Source: DATBGS01 sp036557885
GTDB lineage: Bacteria; Chloroflexota; Ktedonobacteria; Ktedonobacterales; DATBGS01
Direction: 5' to 3'
Assembly: GCA_036557885.1 (NCBI GenBank)
Contig: DATBGS010000048.1
Location: 17,221-81,220, forward strand
DNA: 64,000 nt
Notes under the pieces: model-generated
What the model was told of the DNA's origin: nothing
The model's database searches: none
The model's input: the letters and a program-made list of their open reading frames with translations, nothing else
Shown: positions 53,206 through 62,171 of the stretch, piece after piece
Layout: every line of letters begins with the position of its first letter
Position numbering within the stretch: position 1 is the first letter of the stretch
Program-made: the position numbers and the translations under genes

Positions 53206-54066
53206 ATGGATGACCAGATGCCGAGTCGTTGGGACGACTCCCCCGATGCTCCCCTGACCTTCCATACCCGCACCACCTTCACCCGTCTTTCCTCTGTTGG
53301 GCCAGAGGATTACGAGAACCAGTACCTTGAAGAAGCTGATCTCGATTTTATCCCAGGACGGCGAAAAGCAAAGCGCCGGAACCCCCCCTTGGGAGTACGC
53401 CTGCTCTCCAAAATGACCATTCTGCCCCTGGTGGCGCTGCTGCTGGTGGGCGTGGGCGCGTTTGGAGCGAACCTGGCGCATGATTGCACCGGAAAACAAC
53501 CCTGCCTGACGGTAAACTTGCTGCGCTCGTTCTCAGGGAACCCCAACGCGCTGCCTACGCCCACCATGACTGCCACGCCGGGGCTACCCGCGATTCCCGC
53601 TGATGTGCCTGCCAACGTCCATCACTTCCTGACGATTGCGCTGCCCTACGCAGTGCAGGCGCACAAAGCGCTGCAATGGCCCACCAGCGTGATTATGGCG
53701 TTGTGGGGGCTGGAGCAAGGCTGGAACGTCCCCAGCTACACCGGCTATAACTGGGGCAATGTGAGCGCCATTCAGGGCGAGCCATCGGTTGGCGGAATTA
53801 ACGTGCCCGGCTCGCCAGCGGCCTTTGCCTACGCCCGCACCCCAGCGGATGGCCTGCGCTATTTCCTGAGCGCCGCACGCCTGCCGTATTACGCGAAAGT
53901 GGCACCAGCCGCAAAGCAAGGCGGAGCAGATGCCGCAGCGGTGGCGCTGGGGCAATCGCCCTGGGATGCCAATCACTACACGGTAACAGGTATGCCCGGC
54001 TCATCGCTGCTGGCTATCTTGCATGATTTCAACTTCTATCGTCTGGATGTAGGCCAGGGGGCATAA
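53206..54066 (+). CDS. glucosaminidase-like murein hydrolase, membrane-anchored
   Basis: A 286-residue protein: acidic cytoplasmic N-terminus (about 1-65), one transmembrane segment (about 70-92, KMTILPLVALLLVGVGAF), a short Pro/Thr linker, then a glucosaminidase/FlgJ-type domain facing out, with SVIMALWGLEQGWNVPSYTGYNWGNV where the Glu would be catalytic. It should trim peptidoglycan. Start choice between 53206 and 53218 is uncertain. No flagellar gene is near. Confidence 0.8.
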   Translation: MDDQMPSRWDDSPDAPLTFHTRTTFTRLSSVGPEDYENQYLEEADLDFIPGRRKAKRRNPPLGVRLLSKMTILPLVALLLVGVGAFGANLAHDCTGKQPCLTVNLLRSFSGNPNALPTPTMTATPGLPAIPADVPANVHHFLTIALPYAVQAHKALQWPTSVIMALWGLEQGWNVPSYTGYNWGNVSAIQGEPSVGGINVPGSPAAFAYARTPADGLRYFLSAARLPYYAKVAPAAKQGGADAAAVALGQSPWDANHYTVTGMPGSSLLAILHDFNFYRLDVGQGA

Positions 54067-54074
54067 GCGTCTTT

Positions 54075-54162
54075 TTACGAAGAAAGAAGAAAGGGTGGCA
54101 TCTCCACCTTGTACCCCCGGCATCTTGCCGGTGCGTGCCACCCCTTTCTTCTTTCTTCGTAA
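54075..54162. terminator. bidirectional terminator with a nested repeat
   Basis: Arms 54075-54100 and 54136-54162 are complementary over about 26 bp with one bulged base. The 35-nt interior contains a copy of the CCGGC intergenic repeat (54108-54132) that forms its own hairpin. It lies between the convergent murein hydrolase and CARDB-like genes. Confidence 0.75.
54108..54132 (+). repeat. intergenic GC palindromic repeat inside a terminator loop
   Basis: Nearly identical to 47054-47079 (CTTGTACC, CCGGCATC, TTGCCGGT). It looks as if the repeat jumped into the loop of a pre-existing terminator (inference). Confidence 0.65.
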
Positions 54163-54167
54163 ATCGC

Positions 54168-54920
54168 TTAACGAACTGTTGTCAGCGCCGTTGGCTCAAG
54201 GGCCATATCTTCGGCGAGCATTCGAGCGAGCCGTTCTTGATGCCGCGTGCTGACGCGCGCTGGGCGATGCACCTCCACCTGGATGCCATCCAGAAAATGC
54301 CCGCCCAGGAACGCCTCAACCGTGTTCACGACTTCAAGCGCTTCTTCCGTCGCCGCGTAGAGCAGCAGCGCGGCTTCTCGCTCTTCGCCGCCTTCAAGCA
54401 TAATTGGTTCGCCGGGCTGCACCACTTGCCCGCCAACCATCAGCCGCGCTCCCACGAGATCGAGATTGCCCGCGACTCGCAAGACGAGCGGTTGGCGTTC
54501 TGGCTGGGGGTTGCCTACCCGGAAAGGAATGCGCCAGTGGTTGCGCTCAGCAGCGGATTCGATCACATGCAGATTTCGGCCAACGTGAAGCGGTTGCGCC
54601 ACGCCTTCGACGTGGATAGTGCCGCGCAAACAGCAATGCCCGCCCTCGGAGGGTGTCCATTCGGTGCGCACGTTTTCAATATGGTTGGCAGGAAGATGGA
54701 ACGGGCCAAGCGTCGGGAGCTTCTCCCCTTCAATCCCCACGCCAAAGTGGGCAACCCGTAACTCAATACGGTTGACGATCAAGGGATCAGGTCTGGGGTT
54801 GTGCAGCGCGAGTGAGATCGTGGTTGGTTTGCCAACTTCTGGCGGATTCGGGGTAACATCCAGCGCGCGACAGGCATAGGGGTGTGGTCGCGCGTGTCTG
54901 GCGAGAAGCAGAGCTTCCAT
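54168..54920 (-). CDS. CARDB-like Ig-fold protein of unknown function
   Basis: A 250-residue protein with no signal peptide or TM segment. Residues about 20-125 fit a CARDB/Ig-like fold (VTPNPPEVGKPTTISLALHN then LIVNRIELRVAHFGVG), with a second similar beta region to about residue 210. The rest is a helical tail with Arg. No active-site motif. It is transcribed alone, converging on the murein hydrolase gene and diverging from the SRPBCC gene. Confidence 0.7.
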   Translation of the reverse strand: MEALLLARHARPHPYACRALDVTPNPPEVGKPTTISLALHNPRPDPLIVNRIELRVAHFGVGIEGEKLPTLGPFHLPANHIENVRTEWTPSEGGHCCLRGTIHVEGVAQPLHVGRNLHVIESAAERNHWRIPFRVGNPQPERQPLVLRVAGNLDLVGARLMVGGQVVQPGEPIMLEGGEEREAALLLYAATEEALEVVNTVEAFLGGHFLDGIQVEVHRPARVSTRHQERLARMLAEDMALEPTALTTVR

Positions 54921-55148
54921 GAGAGTCCTCCTGGGTGATGCGTTGGTGTGTAAAAACCCTCCGGCATCTTCCTCCCCATCGCCCTAGACTAGCATATCTT
55001 GACCAAAGAAGCAACAGACGATCAGGCGGCGGTCCTGGCCCATAGTTTGCAGTGATTTTCCCCCTGTGGTCATAGGATGGTCCACACACAACGTTCCCAA
55101 AGAAAAACACAAGACCCTGAGTCTTTAAAGACCAATGGAGGGAGACGA

Positions 55149-56135
55149 ATGCAAACGAGCTATGGCGAGCGCGCAACCACCGGACAAGCCCTGACCTTTG
55201 AGGAGGGCATCGAGGTTCCCGCTCCAGTCGCGGAGGTCTATCGCCGGTGGACTGACTTTTCGCGCTTCCCTGAGTTTATGCAGAATGTCAAAGAGGTTCG
55301 TCCACTGGGTGGTGGACGATACCACTGGGTCGCTAACATTCTGGGCACAAAACAAGAGTGGGATGCTGAGGTCACGGATAAGGAAGAGAACCAGCGCATC
55401 TCCTGGCGCAACCTGAACGGCGCCACCAATACGGGCACGGTCACGTTCAACCCGCTGCCGAACAACCGGACCAGAGTCTATCTGCGCATGGAGCACACTC
55501 CGCCAGGTGGTGTAATGGGGAAGAACCTCGAAAAGGTGACTCATGCTACCAGACGAGTGGTGAAGCAAGACCTGGAGAACTTCTCTCGCGCTGTGCGTGG
55601 CGAGCGCGACCTGGGGCCAAGCGAAGGCCCACAGGGGTTCACTCCGGTGCTTGGTGCGCTTGCTATCCCGATAGCGACGGGCGTCATCGGCGGGATTACG
55701 GCCTCTGTTATAGAGCGTAATCGGTTTCGCAGGTCTATGCTGTTTGGGCTGCGTGCCGCCGAATTTAGAGAGCCAGTAGAGGCACCAGCGCGCATTGCAA
55801 GCTGGGTGCTGACCACTGCTGCGGTAGGAAGCATTATCACGTCGGCAATCCACCGGGCGCGAGGTGATCGCACCAACGCGCTCTTTACCGGCCAATGGGT
55901 GCCCACGCTCCTGGGCGCCAGCATCCTGTCGCGCATGATTGGGCATCGCGGCGTGAATCCGTCGCGGGGCGCGTCCATTGCAAGCTGGACGCTGACTGGC
56001 GCGGCGGCTGGCTCCATTGTGAGTTCGGTGATTTCCCACATGCGCTCCCGCCGCCACGATGGGTTGTTTATCGGCCAGTGGGCGCCAACGCTCCTGGCTG
56101 GCGCGCTCTTTAGCCGGTTGATCAGGCGCTGGTAA
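55149..56135 (+). CDS. SRPBCC-family protein with duplicated C-terminal membrane hairpin
   Basis: A 328-residue protein. An N-terminal SRPBCC/polyketide-cyclase-like domain (about 15-155: VPAPVAEVYRRWTDFSRFPEFM, then WDAEVTDKEENQRISW) binds hydrophobic ligands in relatives. A hydrophobic region follows (165-190), then two copies of a ~55-residue unit (about 215-266 and 276-328). Both have IASW(V/T)LT, AAxGSI, TGQW/GQWAPTLL and (A/S)(I/L)xSR, so an internal duplication is clear. The tail may sit in the membrane. GGAGGGAG is a few bases before the ATG. Function unknown. Confidence 0.8.
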   Translation: MQTSYGERATTGQALTFEEGIEVPAPVAEVYRRWTDFSRFPEFMQNVKEVRPLGGGRYHWVANILGTKQEWDAEVTDKEENQRISWRNLNGATNTGTVTFNPLPNNRTRVYLRMEHTPPGGVMGKNLEKVTHATRRVVKQDLENFSRAVRGERDLGPSEGPQGFTPVLGALAIPIATGVIGGITASVIERNRFRRSMLFGLRAAEFREPVEAPARIASWVLTTAAVGSIITSAIHRARGDRTNALFTGQWVPTLLGASILSRMIGHRGVNPSRGASIASWTLTGAAAGSIVSSVISHMRSRRHDGLFIGQWAPTLLAGALFSRLIRRW

Positions 56136-56154
56136 GAGCGGCATTTCTCCGAGA

Positions 56155-56198
56155 GGAACACAGAGCGGGCGAACTGATGTTCGCCCGCTCTGTGTTCC
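56155..56198. terminator. terminator-like perfect hairpin
   Basis: A perfect 20-bp stem (56155-56174 with 56179-56198) with a 4-nt loop between the convergent SRPBCC and acyl-CoA synthetase genes. No strong U-tract, but the location and stability suggest termination. Confidence 0.7.
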
Positions 56199-56207
56199 CG
56201 CGCTTGC

Positions 56208-58205
56208 TTAGCGCAATTTTCCAATTTCTTCCAGCGCGGCGGGGTTTTCCAGGGAAGAAAGATCGCCGGGGTCTTTTGCCAGGAAAAGCGCGCGAATCGT
56301 GCGGCGCATGATCTTGCCGCTGCGCGTGCGCGGCAGGTCGCTGACGAAATAGACACGCGAAGGCTTGAGCGCCTTGCCCAGTTCTTGCGCGACGGCTTTT
56401 GCAATCTCGTCGCTGAGCGCAGCGTTGGGCTGGTGGCCTGGGCGCAGCATGGTCAGCAGCACCAATTCTTCGCCTTTGACCTCATGCGGCACGCCAATGG
56501 CGGCGGCCTGCGCGACGGCAGGATGCGCGCACGCGGCGGCTTCGGCCTCGGCTGGCCCCAGGCGCTTGCCCGCAATCTTGATCGTATCATCGGAGCGGCC
56601 CCGAATAAACCAGAAACCATCGCTGTCAATCTCGGCCCAGTCGCCATGCACCCAGGTATCTGGCAGGCGCGACCAGTAGGTCTGGATGTAACGCTCCGGG
56701 TCGCCCCAGAAGCCGCGCGTCATGCCAGGATTGGCGCCGCGCAAGACCAATTCCCCAACCGCGCCGCGCACCGGCTGGCCCTGCTCATCCACTACATCGG
56801 CGGCCACGCCCGGAACCACGCCGGAAAACGCGCATGGCTTGAGCGGCTGAATGGTGGTGCTGCCAACGATGCCTCCAGAGATTTCTGTGCCGCCGGAGTA
56901 GTTGATGATGGGGCGCTCGCGTTTGGCGACGTGCTCAAAGAGCCAGTGCCAGGCTTCGGGCGTCCAGGGTTCGCCGCTGCCGCCGGTCACAATCAGCGAG
57001 CTAAGATCGTGCTTTGCTGGCAGATCATCGCCAGCGGGCATCAGCGAGCGTATCAGGGTGGGCGCGATGCCCAGATGGGTGACGCGGTGCCGGGCAATCA
57101 TGGCCCAGACGTGATCAGCCTGGGGATAGTTGGGCGCCCCATCGTAGAGCACGACGGTCCCGCCCAGCATCAGCGAGCCGCTAATCACCCAAGGCCCCAT
57201 CATCCAGCCAATATCGGTGAGCCAGAAAAAACGCTCGCCCGCCTGGAAATCAAAGCAGTGGGCCATGTCCTGCGCGCCCTTAATGGGGAAGCCGCCATGC
57301 ACATGCACCGTACCCTTGGGCTTGCCGGTGGTGCCAGAGGTATAAATGATCATGTAGGGGTCTTCGGGGTCCATTGGCTCCGTGTTGCATTGCTCGCTTT
57401 GCCCCTGCACCATGTCCTGCCACCAGAAATCTTTGTCCGCGTGCCAGGCAGCAGGCGTGTGGTCGGTGTGCCGGTAGACCAGGACATGCCGGACGCTGGG
57501 GCAGGCAGCAGCGGCTTCATCGGCCACTGCCTTCATGTCAATATGGGCGCCGCGCCGATGGAAACCATTGGCGGTAATCAGCAGCTTTGCCTCGCAGCCC
57601 TCCAGCCGCGAAGCCACCGCGCCAGCCGCGTAGCCGGAAAAAATAGGCGTGAAGATGGCGCCGATCTTGGAGCAGGCCAGCGTTGCAATCACAACGGCGG
57701 GAATCATGGGCAGATAGACGCCCACGCGATCACCAACCCCGATGCCCAGATCGTGCAGCGCGTTTGCCAGCCGATTTGTTTCGGCGGCAAGCTGGGCATA
57801 GGTGAGCGCGCGCGTGTCGCCGTTTTCGCCCTCCCAGATAAAGGCAGGCTGATTGCGGCGGGCAGAGGCGGCGTGTTTATCCAGGGCGTTATGGACGTAG
57901 TTAAAGCGCCCGCCTTTGAACCAGGTCGTCCAGGCAATGCCGCGCGAATCATCCATCACCTGCTCATAGGGCGTGTACCATTCCAGTTCCAGGTCTTTGC
58001 AGACGGCATCCCAGAACCAGGCGGGGTCTTGCACCGAGCGGCGCATCAGTTCAGGGTAGTCGTTGATGCCATGCGCGCGCATAAAGCGCAGCAGGCGACT
58101 GCGCTGGAGGTACGCCGGGCTGGGGCGCCAGGCAATCTCTGGCGAGGCGCTCTCGCCAGCAACAGGCGGCACAAAAGAGGCATTCTCAGACGGCTGACCG
58201 GGCAT
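56208..58205 (-). CDS. AMP-dependent acyl-CoA synthetase (acetyl-CoA synthetase-like)
   Basis: A 665-residue ANL-superfamily enzyme with an acetyl-CoA synthetase N-terminal extension (YTPYEQVMDDSRGIAWTTWF), the ATP loop YTSGTTGKPKG (288-298), the A5/A8 regions (YSGGTEISGG; GRSDDTIKIAGKRLGP) and the C-terminal catalytic lysine in PRTRSGKIMRR. It makes acyl-CoA from a short carboxylate, ATP and CoA. Substrate could be acetate, propionate or another small acid; the residue set was not compared. GAGGAG lies about 8 nt before the ATG. Confidence 0.92.
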   Translation of the reverse strand: MPGQPSENASFVPPVAGESASPEIAWRPSPAYLQRSRLLRFMRAHGINDYPELMRRSVQDPAWFWDAVCKDLELEWYTPYEQVMDDSRGIAWTTWFKGGRFNYVHNALDKHAASARRNQPAFIWEGENGDTRALTYAQLAAETNRLANALHDLGIGVGDRVGVYLPMIPAVVIATLACSKIGAIFTPIFSGYAAGAVASRLEGCEAKLLITANGFHRRGAHIDMKAVADEAAAACPSVRHVLVYRHTDHTPAAWHADKDFWWQDMVQGQSEQCNTEPMDPEDPYMIIYTSGTTGKPKGTVHVHGGFPIKGAQDMAHCFDFQAGERFFWLTDIGWMMGPWVISGSLMLGGTVVLYDGAPNYPQADHVWAMIARHRVTHLGIAPTLIRSLMPAGDDLPAKHDLSSLIVTGGSGEPWTPEAWHWLFEHVAKRERPIINYSGGTEISGGIVGSTTIQPLKPCAFSGVVPGVAADVVDEQGQPVRGAVGELVLRGANPGMTRGFWGDPERYIQTYWSRLPDTWVHGDWAEIDSDGFWFIRGRSDDTIKIAGKRLGPAEAEAAACAHPAVAQAAAIGVPHEVKGEELVLLTMLRPGHQPNAALSDEIAKAVAQELGKALKPSRVYFVSDLPRTRSGKIMRRTIRALFLAKDPGDLSSLENPAALEEIGKLR

Positions 58206-58315
58206 ACAGCAACTCCTCGTTGAGCGATGAGCAAAACACTGTGGAAGTTACAGGCAGGATACGTTTTTGCAGCGTGCGCCGTCAAGCTGGTGCATGCTGT
58301 GCCCCTTTGTTTTGG

Positions 58316-58338
58316 GGTAGCACCGGCTTCCAGCCGGT
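58316..58338. repeat. intergenic GC palindromic repeat
   Basis: GGTAGCACCGGCTTCCAGCCGGT-type hairpin between the acyl-CoA synthetase gene and the 277-residue membrane protein gene; same family as 47054 and 54108. Confidence 0.5.
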
Positions 58339-58355
58339 AAGTTGTGTTAGGTAAC

Positions 58356-59189
58356 TCATGGGGTAGAAGCGCTCGCCTGTTTTTGGGCCTGAAACACCAG
58401 CATTCCGCCAAGCAGCGCGGTGAGCAACCCGGCAAAAGAAAGCCAGGCGCCGGGGCCAAGCGAGGAAAAATAATCGTACCTGTAGGCGGTGTTGCCGACG
58501 GCCTGAGGAAGCACCCTTGACATGAATGAAAAGAAATAGACAGTGTTGCCAATCAACGCCCCGCTGCCAATCAGCGGCCAGATCATTCTAAGCCAGGAGC
58601 GGACTCGATCAGAACCTTTTGCGGTGAGCGTCAGCGAGATGAGCACAGGGACCGCAACCACTATCAGATAAAAGAGCAGGTAAAGGCCCAAACAAGCCAG
58701 AAATACCATTGCTCCAAAAATCAGTATCGCCGTTCTGAATGAAAACTTGCGCATCCGTTCAGAGGTCAGCCCCAGAATGTTGATGGCTGCCAGAAATATT
58801 GTCCCTTGCAAGGCTACGATGGTCAAGTCCGTGTTAGAGAAGAGTCCCCCAAAGGAGACTGACAAGAAAAACACCTGCACGCCAGTGATCTTCGCATCGG
58901 TAAGGTAGAACGATGAATCTACATAGACATAACTTTTAGAAGCCAGGATGATCAGCAGCGGCAAGACCAGATAGGTTGGAAAGAAAAAGCCAGCGAACGT
59001 TCCTATGCTGCCGAGAACGCTCAAGATGCTTCCGACGCGCTGCTGACGCTGGGCTGAGGTGCTGGCTCCTTGTGGCCCTGGAGTGGTAGCAGCGGGCGAG
59101 GGAGCGGAGAGGGTTGGCAGTGGGCCAGAGACGCGCTCGCCTGGCTGGAGGGCGGGAGTATTGGCTGAGAAAGGACCAGTGTTTGCCAT
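58356..59189 (-). CDS. hypothetical membrane protein
   Basis: A 277-residue protein: a Pro/Ser/Thr-rich cytoplasmic N-terminus (about 1-50) followed by six to seven hydrophobic segments. No recognised motif. It is transcribed in the same direction as the acyl-CoA synthetase gene, 150 bases upstream. AAGGAAA lies 7 nt before the ATG. Confidence 0.72.
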   Translation of the reverse strand: MANTGPFSANTPALQPGERVSGPLPTLSAPSPAATTPGPQGASTSAQRQQRVGSILSVLGSIGTFAGFFFPTYLVLPLLIILASKSYVYVDSSFYLTDAKITGVQVFFLSVSFGGLFSNTDLTIVALQGTIFLAAINILGLTSERMRKFSFRTAILIFGAMVFLACLGLYLLFYLIVVAVPVLISLTLTAKGSDRVRSWLRMIWPLIGSGALIGNTVYFFSFMSRVLPQAVGNTAYRYDYFSSLGPGAWLSFAGLLTALLGGMLVFQAQKQASASTP

Positions 59190-59312
59190 ATGCGTTTCCT
59201 TGCTGCACTTTTCGCCTGAATCACCCCACTCTATATTACGGAGCAGGGCAGCAGAATGTCACAGCAAGGGATGAAGAGAGTGGTGGGCGGAGAGCGCCTT
59301 CGTGAAACTTGA

Positions 59313-60590
59313 TTATTCAGCCTCAGGCACGTTTTCTGGCTTGATCGCTTCTTTTTTGTCGGAGCGAAACAGACGCTTTGTCTCTTCGTGGAACACCAGG
59401 AAGGCAAATATGGCGACAAGCTCCTCGCTGAGCAGCAGGAGAATGCGAAATGTAAGCATGACGGCGAGTCCGTCAGCAGTGCTGATGTGAAAGGCCAGAA
59501 AGCCACCCACGCCAGTCAATTCGCTGACGCCGAGGTCAGAGGGCAACGGGTTCATATCCACGACGGCCAGCACCAGGCTGTAAATGGCGGTGGCCTGGGC
59601 CGGGCCAATCGTATCAACGCCCAGGTAGACGCAGACCAGATAAAAGCCGTAATAGGTGAGGGTCATATACGAGACGCACAGCGCCAGCCCGGTAAGCAGC
59701 ACTTTGGGATGGCTGAGCGTGCCAAACGAACCGATAAAGTGTTCCAGCCCTACCAGCAGCTTGCCAGAGAGTTTGCGCTGGCGCTCGCTGCCTCTGTTCT
59801 GGAGGCGGCGCACCAGATTCAGCACTGGATGCAAGGCGCGGGTATGCGCCAGGAACAGGACGGCCAGGGAGCCAAGGCCGCACACGGCCATGACTGGGCG
59901 CAGCGCCGGAATACCAGGCAGCCCGAAGAGTGCCAGGGCCAGCATGGAGATGGTGATTTCCAGCCAGATCATGAGCGTGGTGGCTGCCAATGGCTCGCTG
60001 ATGCCGACGTTGAGTTCACGACTGATCAATAAATCCTGAAAATACAGTCCGCCTGGGAGAATCTGCGCGGCATCGCCACCGGCCAGCGAGAGAAAAGCTT
60101 CGCGGCGGGAGGCATGGATGCCAACGGCGTTCAGAAAAACGCGCCATTGCCCGGAGCGCAGCAGTTCGCGCCCCACGAACAACCCAAAGAGCACGCCGAT
60201 GCCAAAAATTGGGAAGCCTCGCATGATCTGCCAGACCTTCTGAATATCGGAGAAGCTCAGCAAGGTTGCCAGAACGATTATCCCAATAACGGTGGCGATG
60301 AGCGTTCTAAAATTGAGCAGAGATTGCAGACGACGCTTGCCGCGCTTACGGGTCTTGAAGCTGAGCATGGCTCCCCCATACGTGTTGGTCGGCTGCGCCA
60401 GGGTGGGCGACGTGTCTTTGGGCTTTGAGGGTGCATCATGTATGCCAACAAGAGGTTGGGAGAAGATACGTTGCTCGTTATCCATTCGGTGTATGTTCCT
60501 GGGTATGGCCTCTGCAACGTCATCAAGCAGTGGCGTCATCTCGTTGCTGAGGTTGTACAATAAAGGCAGCGCTTCAGAGTGTATACGCAT
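59313..60590 (-). CDS. UPF0104 / lysylphosphatidylglycerol-synthase-TM-like membrane protein
   Basis: A 425-residue open frame. From about residue 75 (MLSFKTRKRGKRRLQ) it has the seven to eight membrane segments of the UPF0104/AglD2 family, with the hallmark GGDAAQILPGGLYFQDLLISREL. These proteins lack the aminoacyltransferase domain and are thought to be lipid or glycolipid flippases. The first 74 residues are polar and have no SD, so the true start may be ATG 60485 or ATG 60368. Confidence 0.82.
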   Translation of the reverse strand: MRIHSEALPLLYNLSNEMTPLLDDVAEAIPRNIHRMDNEQRIFSQPLVGIHDAPSKPKDTSPTLAQPTNTYGGAMLSFKTRKRGKRRLQSLLNFRTLIATVIGIIVLATLLSFSDIQKVWQIMRGFPIFGIGVLFGLFVGRELLRSGQWRVFLNAVGIHASRREAFLSLAGGDAAQILPGGLYFQDLLISRELNVGISEPLAATTLMIWLEITISMLALALFGLPGIPALRPVMAVCGLGSLAVLFLAHTRALHPVLNLVRRLQNRGSERQRKLSGKLLVGLEHFIGSFGTLSHPKVLLTGLALCVSYMTLTYYGFYLVCVYLGVDTIGPAQATAIYSLVLAVVDMNPLPSDLGVSELTGVGGFLAFHISTADGLAVMLTFRILLLLSEELVAIFAFLVFHEETKRLFRSDKKEAIKPENVPEAE

Positions 60591-60608
60591 CTATAAGGTT
60601 GAGGGTTG

Positions 60609-61463
60609 ATGCCTGAGCAGATACTTCAAGAAGCAGAAGCCTCGGTTCTAGGCCATCGGATGGCCTATGTGACCGGCGGCTCTGGCGACCCACTCGTTTT
60701 TTTACATGGCCTGGGGCATGCCTCCCTCGCCTGGAATGGCGTGCTGCCTGTGCTGGCGCGGCACTTTCGCGTCTTTGCGCTGGATATGTTTGGCTGTGGG
60801 GACTCAGACAAGCCGCGCATAGATTACAGCCTCTGGGCAATGGCAACCTATGTGCGCTATTTTCTGGATGCGGTTGGCATCGAGCGCGCGCATCTCGTTG
60901 GGCATTCGCTGGGCGGCGGCGTTGCCCTGCACATGTGCATCCAATATCCAGAGCGCGTTGGGCGGGTAGCGCTGCTTTCTAGCGGCGGCCTGGGCCGTGA
61001 ACTGCGCATGCTGTTACGAGCGACGACGCTGCCCGGCTCGTCGCTGGTGCTGGCTGGGATGCTCACCTCGCGCTGGGATCGTCTCTGGGAGCGGCTTGGC
61101 TGGGTGCGCTCGCGCGAAGCCCTCTATCCCGAAAAAAGGCGGATGCGTGCGCTGCTGGCTCGCCCCGACCATCGCTGGGCGTTTTTGCGTATGCTGCGCG
61201 GCGTCAGCAACATCACCGGCCAGACGGCCAGCGCCGTTCAGCATCTCGGCATGTTCGCGCAGCCTATGCTCTTGATCTGGGGCGCGCGTGATCGCACCAT
61301 TCCGGCGCTGCATGGACAGCGGGCGGTGCGGCAGCTTAAACGCGCTCATCTGGAAATCTTGCCAGATTGCGGCCACTACCCGCACCTGGAGCAGCCAGCA
61401 GCGGTTGCCAAACTGCTTGAGCAGTTCCTTCTGGCACCAGAATGGCCGCCAGCACGTTTATAG
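60609..61463 (+). CDS. alpha/beta-fold hydrolase
   Basis: A 284-residue hydrolase with oxyanion loop LHGLGHASLAW, nucleophile elbow GHSLGGG (Ser about residue 98), acid in ARDRTIP and catalytic His in CGHYPHLEQP. It is a single-domain esterase/lipase-like enzyme; substrate unknown. ATG 60609 was chosen (GAGG about 5 nt upstream). Its 3' end overlaps the convergent coiled-coil gene by 6 bases. Confidence 0.9.
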   Translation: MPEQILQEAEASVLGHRMAYVTGGSGDPLVFLHGLGHASLAWNGVLPVLARHFRVFALDMFGCGDSDKPRIDYSLWAMATYVRYFLDAVGIERAHLVGHSLGGGVALHMCIQYPERVGRVALLSSGGLGRELRMLLRATTLPGSSLVLAGMLTSRWDRLWERLGWVRSREALYPEKRRMRALLARPDHRWAFLRMLRGVSNITGQTASAVQHLGMFAQPMLLIWGARDRTIPALHGQRAVRQLKRAHLEILPDCGHYPHLEQPAAVAKLLEQFLLAPEWPPARL

Positions 61464-62171
61464 CGCCCCAATCACAGGGATATGCTGCTGAATCGTGCCA
61501 GCAAACTGACGCCGGGCCATGCTGAGCGCTGTGAGTTGCTGGCGCAGATTCTTGCGCGTGTGCTCCAGTCTTTTTGCCAGCGCGAGCGGCTTCGGGCCGT
61601 CAACGTCCTCCTGGGTGTGCTTGAGCAGGAGGGTTTTTGTCCCGCCCAGGCGCCCGTACAAGCGCAAGATTTTGCGATCAGTGCCAGGGTCCACCAGATC
61701 AAACTTTCGGTCCAGTATCTTGAAGGCTCGCCCGGCCTGAACCAGCGTCTGGTGCTGCGCCAGAAATAACTCGACCAGCTCGAATGTTGCTTCCTGGGCG
61801 CGCTTGCGGTCTTTGTTGACGAGCTTTTCCTGGTCTTTCAGGTCATCTTTGCTGATGATGACGGTTTCTTTGCCATTGCCGCGCTCTTGCTCTTTGTACT
61901 GCCGCTCCAGTTGCCTTTCCCGCTCGCGTGCCTTTTGCTCGTGCTCAAGCATGAGCTTGAGCACGGCAACCTCGTGCAGCAGGCGCAGCCCGCGCACCTC
62001 CACTTCGCGCAGCGCGAGATAGGTCTGCAAAAAGAGCGGTTCGGACTGGGCATAATCTAATTTGGTGAAAAGCTGTTCAAAGCGTTTCTTTTTATTGGCT
62101 CGCTCCAGCGCTTTTGTCGTCTGGTGGATGAGATGGGTATTGTATTTCAGGAATGTGATCAGGGTAGCCAA
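61458..62171 (-). CDS. coiled-coil protein of unknown function next to the CRISPR leader
   Basis: A 237-residue Lys/Glu/Arg/Gln-rich helical protein with a long coiled-coil stretch (LEHEQKARERERQLERQYKEQERGNG at about 90-115). No catalytic or membrane motif. TTG 62171 was chosen because GGGGAGG lies 9 nt upstream; the longer frame to 62399 lacks an SD and looks different in composition. It lies at the leader end of the CRISPR array but is not a recognised cas gene. Confidence 0.65.
   Translation of the reverse strand: MATLITFLKYNTHLIHQTTKALERANKKKRFEQLFTKLDYAQSEPLFLQTYLALREVEVRGLRLLHEVAVLKLMLEHEQKARERERQLERQYKEQERGNGKETVIISKDDLKDQEKLVNKDRKRAQEATFELVELFLAQHQTLVQAGRAFKILDRKFDLVDPGTDRKILRLYGRLGGTKTLLLKHTQEDVDGPKPLALAKRLEHTRKNLRQQLTALSMARRQFAGTIQQHIPVIGAL

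Noticed and set aside
56385..58223. A 612-residue open frame on the + strand
   Set aside because: It is antisense to the acyl-CoA synthetase gene, has no recognisable domain, and its composition follows GC-rich third-position bias of the real gene.
61458..62171. Coiled-coil gene as a cas gene
   Set aside because: No Cas motif (HD, RRM-type glycine loop, RuvC or helicase) could be found.
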